Part shown: one piece after another, positions 9,477 to 16,834 of the stretch | Numbering within the stretch: the first letter of the stretch is position 1 | Layout of the letters: each line of letters starts with the position of its first letter | Source: an uncultured Rhodospirillales bacterium | GTDB taxonomy: Bacteria; Pseudomonadota; Alphaproteobacteria; Azospirillales; Azospirillaceae | Direction: 5' to 3' | NCBI GenBank assembly: GCA_903927615.1 | Contig: CAIYNU010000034.1 | Span: 1-50,935, forward strand | Length of the DNA: 50,935 bases | Position numbers and translations under genes: made by a program | Notes under the pieces: model-generated | Database searches by the model: none | The model's input: only the letters and a program-made list of their open reading frames with translations | What the model was told of the DNA's origin: nothing

Positions 9477-9809
9477 TCAGTTGGCGAACGCGGTATAGAG
9501 GTAATGGGCGGCCAGACCACCGGCACCGCCGGTCAGAGTGGCGAGAATCCGGCTGCCCAGCGCGATGTTGACCGGCGTCGGCGCGAGCGGACCGGCCACG
9601 AACGGCACGGAGCCGAAGGGGTACGTCAGCATGTTGAACACGACGATGCCGATGATGGCGCCAGCGCCGGCCGCGAGCAGGCGATGGTCGGTGGTGTCGG
9701 CGGCCGCGGTCGGCTGTTGAGCTTGAGCCTGGGCGAGGGCGTTGACCGGAAGCGTGAGCGGCAGGATGCCGATCAGGGCGATCAGGGCAACGAGCAGATA
9801 TCTGCGCAT
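9477..9809 (-). CDS. Small exported membrane protein, paralog 2 of 3
   Basis: A 110-residue protein with the same plan as its neighbours: signal peptide MRRYLLVALIALIG ending in a LAQAQ region, a Gln/Ala/Thr linker, then a glycine-rich helix (LLAAGAGAIIGIVVFNMLTY) and a second hydrophobic segment near the C-terminus (SRILATLTGGAGGLAAHYLY). ATG at 9809 has GAGGAGG five bases upstream, a strong ribosome-binding site. It is 164 bases downstream of paralog 1's coding strand start, so it is not tightly packed with it. No family is recognised. Confidence 0.75.
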   Translation of the reverse strand: MRRYLLVALIALIGILPLTLPVNALAQAQAQQPTAAADTTDHRLLAAGAGAIIGIVVFNMLTYPFGSVPFVAGPLAPTPVNIALGSRILATLTGGAGGLAAHYLYTAFAN

Positions 9810-9891
9810 GGTTCCTCCTCGGAGGGTCGTCAAAGGGCTAAGGGAGTTCGACGCGAAGCGCCGCGGGCATGGTCAGGCTGCGGGGTTAAGC

Positions 9892-10218
9892 CTAGTGGTC
9901 GTAGAGCCAGTTGGCGACCAACGCGCCCGTCACCGAGCTGGTGATGGCGAACATGCGGCTGACGCCGACCGAAATTTCCGGTGCGATTGCGACGCCCGGG
10001 GTGACGGTGCTGGCGAAGAAGGGGAACCCGGCCGCGCCGAACAGAATGTACTGGGCGCCCACGATACCGGCGATGGCGCCGAGGCCGACCACATACGGGT
10101 ACGGGGTTTCCGACACAGGCTTGGCTGGGGTCGGCAGTTGCGCCTGAGTCTGGGCATAGCCGGTCATGGGCATCACGCCGATGAGGGCGACGATAGCGGT
10201 GATCAACAGTTTGCGCAT
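9892..10218 (-). CDS. Small exported membrane protein, paralog 3 of 3
   Basis: A 108-residue protein, first of the three to be transcribed. Signal peptide MRKLLITAIVALIGVMP then GYAQTQAQ, Pro-rich linker, a glycine-rich helix (YVVGLGAIAGIVGAQYILFG) and a C-terminal SRMFAITSSVTGALVANWLY helix closely matching SRIFVITSGVIGAWIASALY of paralog 1. GGAG lies about eight bases before ATG 10218. The three genes probably arose by tandem duplication. They could form a hetero-oligomeric membrane assembly, but no function can be assigned. Confidence 0.75.
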   Translation of the reverse strand: MRKLLITAIVALIGVMPMTGYAQTQAQLPTPAKPVSETPYPYVVGLGAIAGIVGAQYILFGAAGFPFFASTVTPGVAIAPEISVGVSRMFAITSSVTGALVANWLYDH

Positions 10219-10606
10219 AGGCTTCTCCGTCCTGGAAATGTCTGGGAACAACCGGCCGGCAGATCATCTCCGCGAGGGGAGGGGCGACAGGCGCGACCGG
10301 TAGACAAGGTACTCTTGCGGGTACTTCCGACAGATAATTCGGGCAGGACCTTTTGGTTGGGGGGTATGGTGAGCAACCACGAGTGACCATACGGTTACGA
10401 CCGCCGCGCTGCCAAGCAGGATTTGCGTTTCAGTTGCTCACGGCTTCGTTTTTGGGGCCGGTTTACCCGGCGGGACGGTTTTGGGGCGATTGCGGGGTCT
10501 GGGGCCTGCGTTTGACGGTTCTGCATGCAGGAGGCGTGCGCTATGGTGCGCGGATGCCACCCCCGTAGGGGGCGCCGTGTCGGAAGCGATAGCCGCCAGG
10601 AAAACC
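10219..10606. promoter_or_regulatory. Divergent intergenic region
   Basis: About 390 bases between the leftward small-protein triplet and the rightward pseudokinase gene. It contains the inverted repeat at 10364-10392. There is also a short CCCCC-gta-GGGGG hairpin at about 10560-10571, just before the alternative GTG start of the pseudokinase. No clear -35/-10 pair was identified. Confidence 0.4.
10364..10392. repeat. Inverted repeat, possible operator
   Basis: GTATGGT and ACCATAC, a perfect 7-bp inverted repeat with 15 bases between the arms, in the divergent region between the exported triplet and the pseudokinase gene. The placement suits a regulator site controlling one or both directions. 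No known regulator consensus was matched. Confidence 0.3.
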
Positions 10607-12646
10607 ATGCCCAGTGATTCGCAAGGCGCCGATGCCAGCGTTGACGGAACTCTTGAGCCGTTGCGGCTGGGTGACCGTTTCGAAATACTGCCGTTGCAGC
10701 CGCTTCCGGCACTGGATGGCGTCTCCGGTCCGGCCTTCGGGGCACGCTCGGTTCGGGGGCGGAAGGTCGAATGTTTTGCTATTATTTGTAGTGGAGAAAT
10801 TCCTCCGCGCACGGATGTTCCGACAACCCTGTCGGCCATCGACAATCCGGGATTGGTCCGGTTCCTGGATCAGGGGTTGGTTCCCTGGGGCCAGGGCGGG
10901 GCGCGACGGCTGGCGATGGTGTTTGAACGGCCGTTGGGTCGCCGGTTGCGCGCCAATCTCGAGACGGTGCTTGAACCGATACCCGAAGATCAGATTCAGC
11001 GGGTCGTGATGCAATCCCTGGTGCCGGTGCTCAAGGATTTGGCCGGGCGCGGCGTTACCCATGGGAACATCCGGCCGACCAATTTGTTTTTGCGCGACGC
11101 CGGGGGCGCCGCGGGTCTGGTGCTGGGTGAATGCGCGTCGACGCCGCCGGGGATTGGTCAGCCGATGGCGTTCGAGACCATCGAACGGGCGATGGCCGAC
11201 CCTGCGGGCCGCGGTTTCGGGTCTCCGGCCGACGATCTGTTCGCTTTCGCCGTAACCTTGCTGTTTCTGGCCCTGGGCCGCAATCCGACCCAGGACCTTG
11301 ATGACGAGAGCCTGCTGACGGCCAGGATCGAGCGCGGCAGCTACGCCGCGCTGGTCGGGACCGCGCGTGTTCCCGCCCTGTTGGTGGAACCGTTGCGCGG
11401 TCTGATGATCGACGATCCCAAGCAACGCTGGGGCATGAACCAGCTTGAGTTATGGCTGTCGGGACGACGCCTCAGCCCCAAGCAGGCGCTGCTGCTCAAA
11501 CGGGCGGCGCGGCCGGTGGAGTTCGCGGGGCTGGAGGTTTGGCATTGTCGTGGTCTGGCGCGCGTCCTGGGTCGCAATGCCGGTGCCGCGGCGCTCCTGA
11601 TTGACGGCGGGGAACTGGACCGGTGGCTGCGCCGCGGCATGCTGGACGATGTGCTGGCCGAATCGGTGGCATCGGCGGCGGAAGGGGCGGTGGCGGGGGG
11701 GAGTCGGACCGCCATCGACCGGGTGGTGGCCAGAGTCGGCATCGCACTGGACCCCGGGGCGCCGATTCGCTACCGCGACAAGTCGGTGATGCCCGATGGC
11801 ATCGCCGTGGCGCTGGCGGATGCCTGTTTGCGCCGGGATAGCGCCCAGTCGCTGGCCGAAATCCTGGCCTGGCAATTGCCGACCTTCTGGATCCACGCTC
11901 AGGCGGAATTCCGCGCCGATCTGGTGCCGGTGATCCAGACGGCCGACGCCATGCGGGCGCTGTTGGAAAAAGCCGGACCGGGGTTCGGTCTTGAGCGGGT
12001 CCTGTATGAGATGAACCCGTACCTGCACTGCCTGAGTCCCGTGGTGATCGAGTACCGCGCCGTCACGCCGGTGGATTTGCTGACGGCGTTGGAGATTGCG
12101 GCAGGACGCCGGGACCGGCCGCGCGACCCGTTCGACCGCCATATCGTCGCGTTCCTGGCCACCCGTCATCGCCGCCTGGAAGATGCCGTCTTCGCCCAGT
12201 TGACCGTTTCCAGCGATCCGGTACGGTCGGTCTCGGCGATGCTGACGATCCTGGGGGACATCCAGGTCCGATTCTCGGTGGGACCGCTGCCGGGGCTGTG
12301 CCAGTGGCTGTGTACGCTGATCGAGCCGGCCTTTGCCCGGTTTTATAACCGCCCGTATCGGGAGGTGGCGCGCAAGCGGGTCGAAAAGGCCGCGGGGGAC
12401 GGCCGGTTGGTCGATCTGCTGCGCTGCATTGACGATCCGGAGGCGATCAGTAAGGATACCAGGGGGTTTGCCGGTGCCAGGCGTAACCACCGGGCGATCA
12501 CCCTCGAAATGGAGAAGCTGCGAGGGTTGATCGCTAAACCGGACGAAGCAACGGAAACCACCGGCCGGCAGATTGCAGCGGTCGTGTCCAGTGTGGTGGC
12601 GATCTTAGTCGGCACCGTGCTGTCGCTGATGTTGTTGTTACGGTAG
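10607..12646 (+). CDS. Tail-anchored pseudokinase (Ser/Thr kinase-like)
   Basis: About 679 residues. The N-terminal ~300 residues follow the protein-kinase fold, but the catalytic residues are gone. There is no glycine loop or VAIK lysine, HRD-K-N is replaced by HGNIRPTNLF, and DFG is replaced by GEC. The later kinase landmarks survive (ADDLFAFAVTLLFLALGRNP and GLMIDDPKQRWG). A long alpha-helical region of unknown type follows, and a single C-terminal helix (AAVVSSVVAILVGTVLSLMLLL) would anchor it in the inner membrane with the body in the cytoplasm. ATG 10607 (AGGA upstream) was chosen; GTG 10577 with AGGGGGG upstream is an alternative adding ten residues. It likely serves as a scaffold or sensor for another kinase or partner. 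Confidence 0.8.
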   Translation: MPSDSQGADASVDGTLEPLRLGDRFEILPLQPLPALDGVSGPAFGARSVRGRKVECFAIICSGEIPPRTDVPTTLSAIDNPGLVRFLDQGLVPWGQGGARRLAMVFERPLGRRLRANLETVLEPIPEDQIQRVVMQSLVPVLKDLAGRGVTHGNIRPTNLFLRDAGGAAGLVLGECASTPPGIGQPMAFETIERAMADPAGRGFGSPADDLFAFAVTLLFLALGRNPTQDLDDESLLTARIERGSYAALVGTARVPALLVEPLRGLMIDDPKQRWGMNQLELWLSGRRLSPKQALLLKRAARPVEFAGLEVWHCRGLARVLGRNAGAAALLIDGGELDRWLRRGMLDDVLAESVASAAEGAVAGGSRTAIDRVVARVGIALDPGAPIRYRDKSVMPDGIAVALADACLRRDSAQSLAEILAWQLPTFWIHAQAEFRADLVPVIQTADAMRALLEKAGPGFGLERVLYEMNPYLHCLSPVVIEYRAVTPVDLLTALEIAAGRRDRPRDPFDRHIVAFLATRHRRLEDAVFAQLTVSSDPVRSVSAMLTILGDIQVRFSVGPLPGLCQWLCTLIEPAFARFYNRPYREVARKRVEKAAGDGRLVDLLRCIDDPEAISKDTRGFAGARRNHRAITLEMEKLRGLIAKPDEATETTGRQIAAVVSSVVAILVGTVLSLMLLLR

Positions 12647-12717
12647 GTTGGGTTTCCGGGGCCGGGGGGGCGGGTGAGACGACCGATGATGATGGGGATG
12701 CAGGGGTTCATACCATC

Positions 12718-12748
12718 GAGCTTTTTTGATGATATCTTATCAAAGCTC
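12718..12748. repeat. Imperfect inverted repeat after pseudokinase gene
   Basis: GAGCTTTTTTGAT and ATCAAAGCTC flank GATATCTT, an A/T-rich imperfect hairpin in the 180-base gap before the next gene. It could be an attenuator or terminator for the pseudokinase transcript, but lacks a following T run. Confidence 0.35.
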
Positions 12749-12827
12749 CCGTCAAACGCCGGGCGGGAGCGTCGGCTCCCCTGGCTTTGCGCCCACGTCG
12801 GTATCACAAGGATATGGAGCGGTGCCG

Positions 12828-13358
12828 ATGGCGAGTGCTGATGCCCGTTCGCGCAAGCGGTCCGACAGTGGCGGTGGCGGTGGCGGTGCCATGGTTATCT
12901 TTCTCTTTGTGGTGGTTCCCGCTTCCGTGTTCGCGGCGCCGACGGCGCTGATGTTCGTGGTCGGTCTGATTCCGACCGTGGTTGCTGCGATCATCGACCG
13001 TGATCCCGAAAAAAGCGCGCCGTTGACGGTTGGTCCGCTCAATGTTTGCGGTGTCCTGCCATTCACCATGGAGATGTGGCGACATGGTCATACCCTGCCG
13101 GTTGCGATGCACCTGCTGACCGATCCCTTTACGTGGTTGGTGATGTACGGGGCGGCGGCGATGGGGTGGATTTTCTATTACATGATTCCGCCGATGGTGA
13201 CCAACTTCGAGGTTTTGCGCTGGCAGTCCCGAATCGAATCGCTGAGGGACAAGAAGGTGGCGTTGATCGAGGAGTGGGGACCAGAAGTGACGTTTGATGA
13301 TGAGGCTCTGGTGCAGCATCAGCAACAACTCGCCGCCGCGCAGGGCGCGCGGCGTTGA
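12828..13358 (+). CDS. Inner-membrane protein of unknown function
   Basis: A 176-residue protein with a short Arg/Ser/Gly-rich N-terminus, a hydrophobic pair of helices (about residues 19-53), a further membrane segment near residues 98-119 (FTWLVMYGAAAMGWIFYYM) and a charged C-terminal tail with probable coiled coil (about 125-176, RWQSRIESLRDKKVALIEEW). ATG 12828 is preceded by GGAG at eight bases. The longer frame from 12726 overlaps an inverted repeat and has no ribosome-binding site. It follows the tail-anchored pseudokinase on the same strand, so the two may act together at the membrane. No family was recognised. Confidence 0.65.
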   Translation: MASADARSRKRSDSGGGGGGAMVIFLFVVVPASVFAAPTALMFVVGLIPTVVAAIIDRDPEKSAPLTVGPLNVCGVLPFTMEMWRHGHTLPVAMHLLTDPFTWLVMYGAAAMGWIFYYMIPPMVTNFEVLRWQSRIESLRDKKVALIEEWGPEVTFDDEALVQHQQQLAAAQGARR

Positions 13359-13430
13359 ATTCGGTATGGACATCAATGGGAAACCGCTCTAGCACTACCG
13401 CGTCGGCGGTTCATCGGGGGGCGTCCAGCC

Positions 13431-13943
13431 ATGTATGTTGACGGCTTTGGTTCGTTTCTACCCTTTGGCGAAATTTCGCCGGGGACCTTGTTCCTGGACC
13501 AGTCGTCGGGCATGACGGCCGAGACCGCAATCCTGCTCAAAGTTGCCGACCCCGAACAACGGTACAATTGCATTCGTATTTTTGACCGGGCGCTGGTGGA
13601 AGCCGGCCACCAGATGCCGTCCGTCACGCCGTGCCTGTCACCGGACAAACCGGTGCTTGCGCTGCTGGATTTCTTTGTCGAAATCGAGAGTTGCATCGAT
13701 AATGTGGTTTGGGAATCCGATGTCAACTTCGTCAAGGCGGCTGTTCTGGCGGATGGCGGCGGTGTTCTGTGCATTAAAGCGTATCGTAATCGTAACAAGG
13801 ACGACTACGACTTTCTTTTGTTTCAGTTGATCGAGGGGTATCCGGTCGTTCGGTCCACAACGGCCGTAGGCTTCCGCCGTTGGTCGATTTTGTGCCGGAA
13901 TGACCACGGCGAACGGGTTGAGTTGTTCCGGTTTGATATGTGA
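13431..13943 (+). CDS. Hypothetical protein paired with an AAA/ABC-type ATPase
   Basis: A 170-residue soluble protein with no recognised family. It is mixed alpha/beta in character, with one acidic/aromatic core (LALLDFFVEIESCIDNVVWESD) and a strand-rich C-terminal half ending in RWSILCRNDHGERVELFRF. Its stop is only two bases before the ATG of the ATPase gene, so the two are translationally coupled and probably form one functional unit. The ribosome-binding site is poor. The lower G+C and different residue composition compared with neighbours hint at an accessory origin. Confidence 0.7.
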   Translation: MYVDGFGSFLPFGEISPGTLFLDQSSGMTAETAILLKVADPEQRYNCIRIFDRALVEAGHQMPSVTPCLSPDKPVLALLDFFVEIESCIDNVVWESDVNFVKAAVLADGGGVLCIKAYRNRNKDDYDFLLFQLIEGYPVVRSTTAVGFRRWSILCRNDHGERVELFRFDM

Positions 13944-13945
13944 TC

Positions 13946-15262
13946 ATGGCCGAAGCCCAGTTGAAGTTGCGGCGCTTGCGGGTGCATGGATTCAAGTCGC
14001 TGGATGGCTTCGACCTTCGCCTGCCCCGAGACACCACGATTCTTGTCGGCGCCAACGGGGCCGGTAAATCAACCCTATTGCAGTGTCTGGCTTTCATCCC
14101 CGACTTCGTCAAGGGTCGGCCGGCCAGCTTTTTCGACGACCGTCATTGGTGCGCCCGGGATATTCGCAGCCGATCCGGCCGTGGGAACGCGATGGTCAGA
14201 GTCGATATTGCCTTGGAAGGGGATGCCGAATGCCGCTATTTCTGGCATTTTTCCTGGGATGTTCAGACCGGGAGTCTCGTTTCCGAGATCATCACGCGAA
14301 GTTCAAAAATATCGGAAAAAATCGAGGTGCTGTTAGGCTATGGCGGTGGACGCGGCCTGTCCAAAGCCCAGGAGGCCTTTGCGGTGCCGGCCAACATCAA
14401 GCCAGTCGGCTCTTATTTATCGATTGTCGATTTTGAATCGTTGCCGGTCGGACAATCCAGCCACTTTCGTGCGATTCGTCGCTGGGCCGAAGGCATTCAA
14501 CCGCTGGAATTGCTTTGTCCCGGCGCCATGCGCCGGGGAATCCGGGGGCCGTCGGGCAGTATCGGCACCCAGGGCGAGCGACTGGCGGGATTTCTGTCGG
14601 CGCTCAAGCCCGATCAGAAAAAGCGATTGGTCGAGCGGCTGGGCCAATATTTTCCGCTGCTGGATTACGCCACGGTCAAAAAGGTCGCGGGCTGGATCGA
14701 TCTGCGAATCCAAGAACGCTACAGATCATTCGGTAACGTCAACGGCAGCCATATGAGTGATGGATTCTTGCGATTGCTCGGTATTGCCGCAATCCCCGAA
14801 TTCAGCGGCGAGGTTAGTTTGATCTTGTTGGACGAAATCGAGAACGGTATTGCGCCACATATTTTGTCCGAGCTGATTCACCGGGTGCTGAAAGCCGCTC
14901 CGGCTCAAGTCCTGTTAACGTCCCAGGCGCCAGCCCTGGTTAATTCTTTTGATCATGCCGAAATTTGTTTTGTTGTCCGAGATGACGACGGCCGTAGCGT
15001 TGCCGCCCGTTTCGACGAGATTAAGGAGTTGGAGCAACCGCCGGATACCGTCGGCGCCGGGGAATTCTGGTGTCGGACCAGTCCAACCGCTCTGGTCGGG
15101 ATGATTCGGTTGATCGATGCCCAAAGAAAGAAGGCAAAAGGCAGCCCGCTGGATCGGACATCCCGGCGGGAGGCGATCAGCCAGAGCGACGAGGGCGCGG
15201 TGCATCGCGGGCTTAACGAGCACCTGTTGGCCGTTATTCGTGACTTTATGGTGGCGATCTGA
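13946..15262 (+). CDS. AAA-family ATPase (RecF/SMC/OLD-like ABC head)
   Basis: A 438-residue predicted ATPase. Walker A GANGAGKST lies near residues 36-44. An N-terminal strand LRRLRVHGFKSLDGFDLRL is typical of RecF/SMC/OLD-like heads. A Walker B DEIENG follows LILL near residues 295-305, and a late LLTSQAPALVNSF segment matches the H-loop/switch region (the His is replaced by Gln, TSQAP for the usual TSHSP). No TOPRIM nuclease domain is seen at the C-terminus, unlike OLD proteins. ATPases of this type often work with a small partner in DNA repair, DNA sensing or phage defence. Here the partner is the coupled upstream gene. The specific role is unknown. Confidence 0.82.
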   Translation: MAEAQLKLRRLRVHGFKSLDGFDLRLPRDTTILVGANGAGKSTLLQCLAFIPDFVKGRPASFFDDRHWCARDIRSRSGRGNAMVRVDIALEGDAECRYFWHFSWDVQTGSLVSEIITRSSKISEKIEVLLGYGGGRGLSKAQEAFAVPANIKPVGSYLSIVDFESLPVGQSSHFRAIRRWAEGIQPLELLCPGAMRRGIRGPSGSIGTQGERLAGFLSALKPDQKKRLVERLGQYFPLLDYATVKKVAGWIDLRIQERYRSFGNVNGSHMSDGFLRLLGIAAIPEFSGEVSLILLDEIENGIAPHILSELIHRVLKAAPAQVLLTSQAPALVNSFDHAEICFVVRDDDGRSVAARFDEIKELEQPPDTVGAGEFWCRTSPTALVGMIRLIDAQRKKAKGSPLDRTSRREAISQSDEGAVHRGLNEHLLAVIRDFMVAI

Positions 15263-15469
15263 GGTTTCGGTCACCGGGGTCGGGGTGTCAGCCGGCGACA
15301 TCTGGTGCTGTGACGGGGAGAACGCGGGCGGCAGACAAGCCCGCGGCTGGACATGGCGACGGTAAGTCGCACCTTGAATCAGCGCCCTGAAATTGACAAA
15401 ACAGCGGGTCATAACCACATTCCGGGCGGTGCGCTGGCGGCAGTCCGGCGGAAAAGGGGGAAATTGACC

Positions 15470-15670
15470 ATGTCTTCGTCACAGGCCTTTGCCATTGAAG
15501 TTCACGGGAAATCCGCGGGCATCGTGGTGGCCGATCACGGCGGGTTCATGTTTTTTGCAGCGGACGGTGCGTTTCGGGCACTGGACCGCCGGGTGTTCAA
15601 GCAGGTTGGTCAGGCCGAACGGGCAGCGGTAGAAATCATCAATGATCGGGACCGGCACCGGTGGCGTTGA
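15470..15670 (+). CDS. Small conserved soluble protein
   Basis: A 66-residue protein. The pattern AIEVHGKSAGIVVADHGGFMFFAAD followed by a FRALDRRVFKQ motif is one I associate with short uncharacterised alphaproteobacterial proteins, though no function is known to me. ATG 15470 has GGGGG(AAA) upstream; the longer frame from 15353 has no such site. A strong terminator follows 48 bases after the stop, so this is the last gene of its transcript. Confidence 0.65.
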   Translation: MSSSQAFAIEVHGKSAGIVVADHGGFMFFAADGAFRALDRRVFKQVGQAERAAVEIINDRDRHRWR

Positions 15671-15718
15671 TGACACCCGACCGGGGGTGAAGCAACAAAA
15701 CGAGAAACCTCGAGAAAA

Positions 15719-15761
15719 GGTGGCAGCCAAAGCCATTGGGGTTGGCTGCCACCCTTTTTTT
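15719..15761 (+). terminator. Rho-independent terminator
   Basis: GGTGGCAGCCAA and TTGGCTGCCACC form a perfect 12-bp stem around an 11-base loop, followed directly by C and seven T. A textbook intrinsic terminator for the rightward transcript that includes the 66-residue protein and possibly the ATPase pair. Confidence 0.93.
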
Positions 15762-15999
15762 GCCGACCGGTCCCGATGACCCTTGGATTTTTGTGGCCGG
15801 TGTGGGTTTCCGTTAGGAAAGGCCGGCCATCAGGCTTATTCTTGACTGAACATTCTGGATACCCTGGTGATATCGCCTCGGTGATATCATCCCCATCGAC
15901 GGGTTCAGGCTCCTGTCGACAGGGTCGTGCGGGCGCTATGGTGCCCCGGGGCGGGAAGGGGAGTCTTTCTCCAGCCAGGGACAGGCGGGGGAGGCAGCC
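15762..15999. other. Intergenic region with GGTGATATC direct repeat
   Basis: No gene is supported. Two copies of GGTGATATC start 14 bases apart (15866-15874 and 15880-15888), about 110 bases before the next gene, and may be a regulator site. Otherwise nothing recognisable. Confidence 0.35.
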
Positions 16000-16278
16000 A
16001 TGACAGGGCAGACGGGTTACCTTGACGTCGCGGTGACGGTGAGCGGTTGGCGGCGTCGATTGCACAATGCCGTTGAAGCGCCGACGCTCGGTCAGTCTCT
16101 GTTGCGCCGGAACCTCATTACCGACGCACAACTTGCCAGGGCTCTTGCCATACAGCGACTGAGCGGCGAGCGTTTGGGCCATGTTCTGGTTCGGTTGGAG
16201 TCCCTAGCCGAAGCGGAGCTGGAACACAGCCTCCATCGGCAGCGGATTCTTCGCTGGTTGGCTCAATGGCTTGGTTGA
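16000..16278 (+). CDS. Small MshEN / T2SSE-N-like domain protein
   Basis: A 92-residue protein. Residues 28-85 follow the pattern of the N-terminal domain of type II secretion/type IV pilus ATPases (MshEN): LGQSLLRRNLITDAQLARAL, then IQ, SGERLGHVLV and a final LHRQ. Members of this domain class can bind c-di-GMP, and a free-standing copy in a window rich in c-di-GMP enzymes is suggestive. The full ATPase is absent. ATG 16000 follows GGGAGG. It is monocistronic and converges with the membrane-protein gene on its right. Confidence 0.65.
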   Translation: MTGQTGYLDVAVTVSGWRRRLHNAVEAPTLGQSLLRRNLITDAQLARALAIQRLSGERLGHVLVRLESLAEAELEHSLHRQRILRWLAQWLG

Positions 16279-16282
16279 AGAC

Positions 16283-16642
16283 TCAGGTGCCTGCGGCGTG
16301 TTCGATCGCCAGGGCCGGTGCCGGCTTTCCGGTCCAGGCCCGCCACTCGCCGTCGCTCCATTGGACGGTGGCGCGGGCAGCCGACGCAACGGCGCCAGCC
16401 AGCCCGCCATACGCGCAACCAAGGCCGGCCCGAACCATCATGACGCCGAGGCCGCCCATCCACATCCCGGCGACCGGCATAAAAACCACCGATAGGGCGC
16501 CCAGCGCCAGCCCACCCATGCAGCCGACCACCATGTAGCTGTGATCGATGAGCGGCGGCGGCGTTGTCGCCATTGTGGGTTCTGCCGTCGCAGGAAGGGG
16601 GGGCAACGCCAGAGTCGCCATCAGGGCTAGCACCAGCCCCAA
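16283..16642 (-). CDS. Small glycine-rich membrane protein downstream of TMEM43-like gene
   Basis: The frame is open from 16825 (ATG nine bases after the TMEM43-like stop), but the first 60 residues of that version are Pro/Arg-rich and do not look like protein. A hydrophobic signal-like stretch (LGLVLALMATLALPPLPATA) starts around 16642. The mature part has two glycine-rich membrane helices (MVVGCMGGLALGALSVVFMP and MGGLGVMMVRAGLGCAYGGL) and ends with a Trp-containing tail. The plan resembles the three small exported paralogs at 8995-10218. The start is uncertain: TTG 16642, GTG 16633, ATG 16621 or ATG 16825. Function unknown. Confidence 0.55.
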   Translation of the reverse strand: MGLVLALMATLALPPLPATAEPTMATTPPPLIDHSYMVVGCMGGLALGALSVVFMPVAGMWMGGLGVMMVRAGLGCAYGGLAGAVASAARATVQWSDGEWRAWTGKPAPALAIEHAAGT

Positions 16643-16834
16643 CCGGCCAAGGGTACGACTCCTGACAGCGAGCGTTAAGAATATCCCATCGGCCGGTACG
16701 GGGGGGCGCTGCCCCCTTGGGGTGTCCGTCTTTATGCCCGCCGGTATCGTGTGAGCGAGCGTCAGGCCACCGGGCCTCCGGTTTGGCCGATAAGGTGATG
16801 GTGTGCCGGTCGGGGGTGCGTCCATGTCCGTCTT

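Noticed and set aside
15776-16003. 75-codon plus-strand frame after the terminator
   Set aside because: No ribosome-binding site, ends within the next gene's start region, and overlaps the GGTGATATC repeats; composition is not protein-like.
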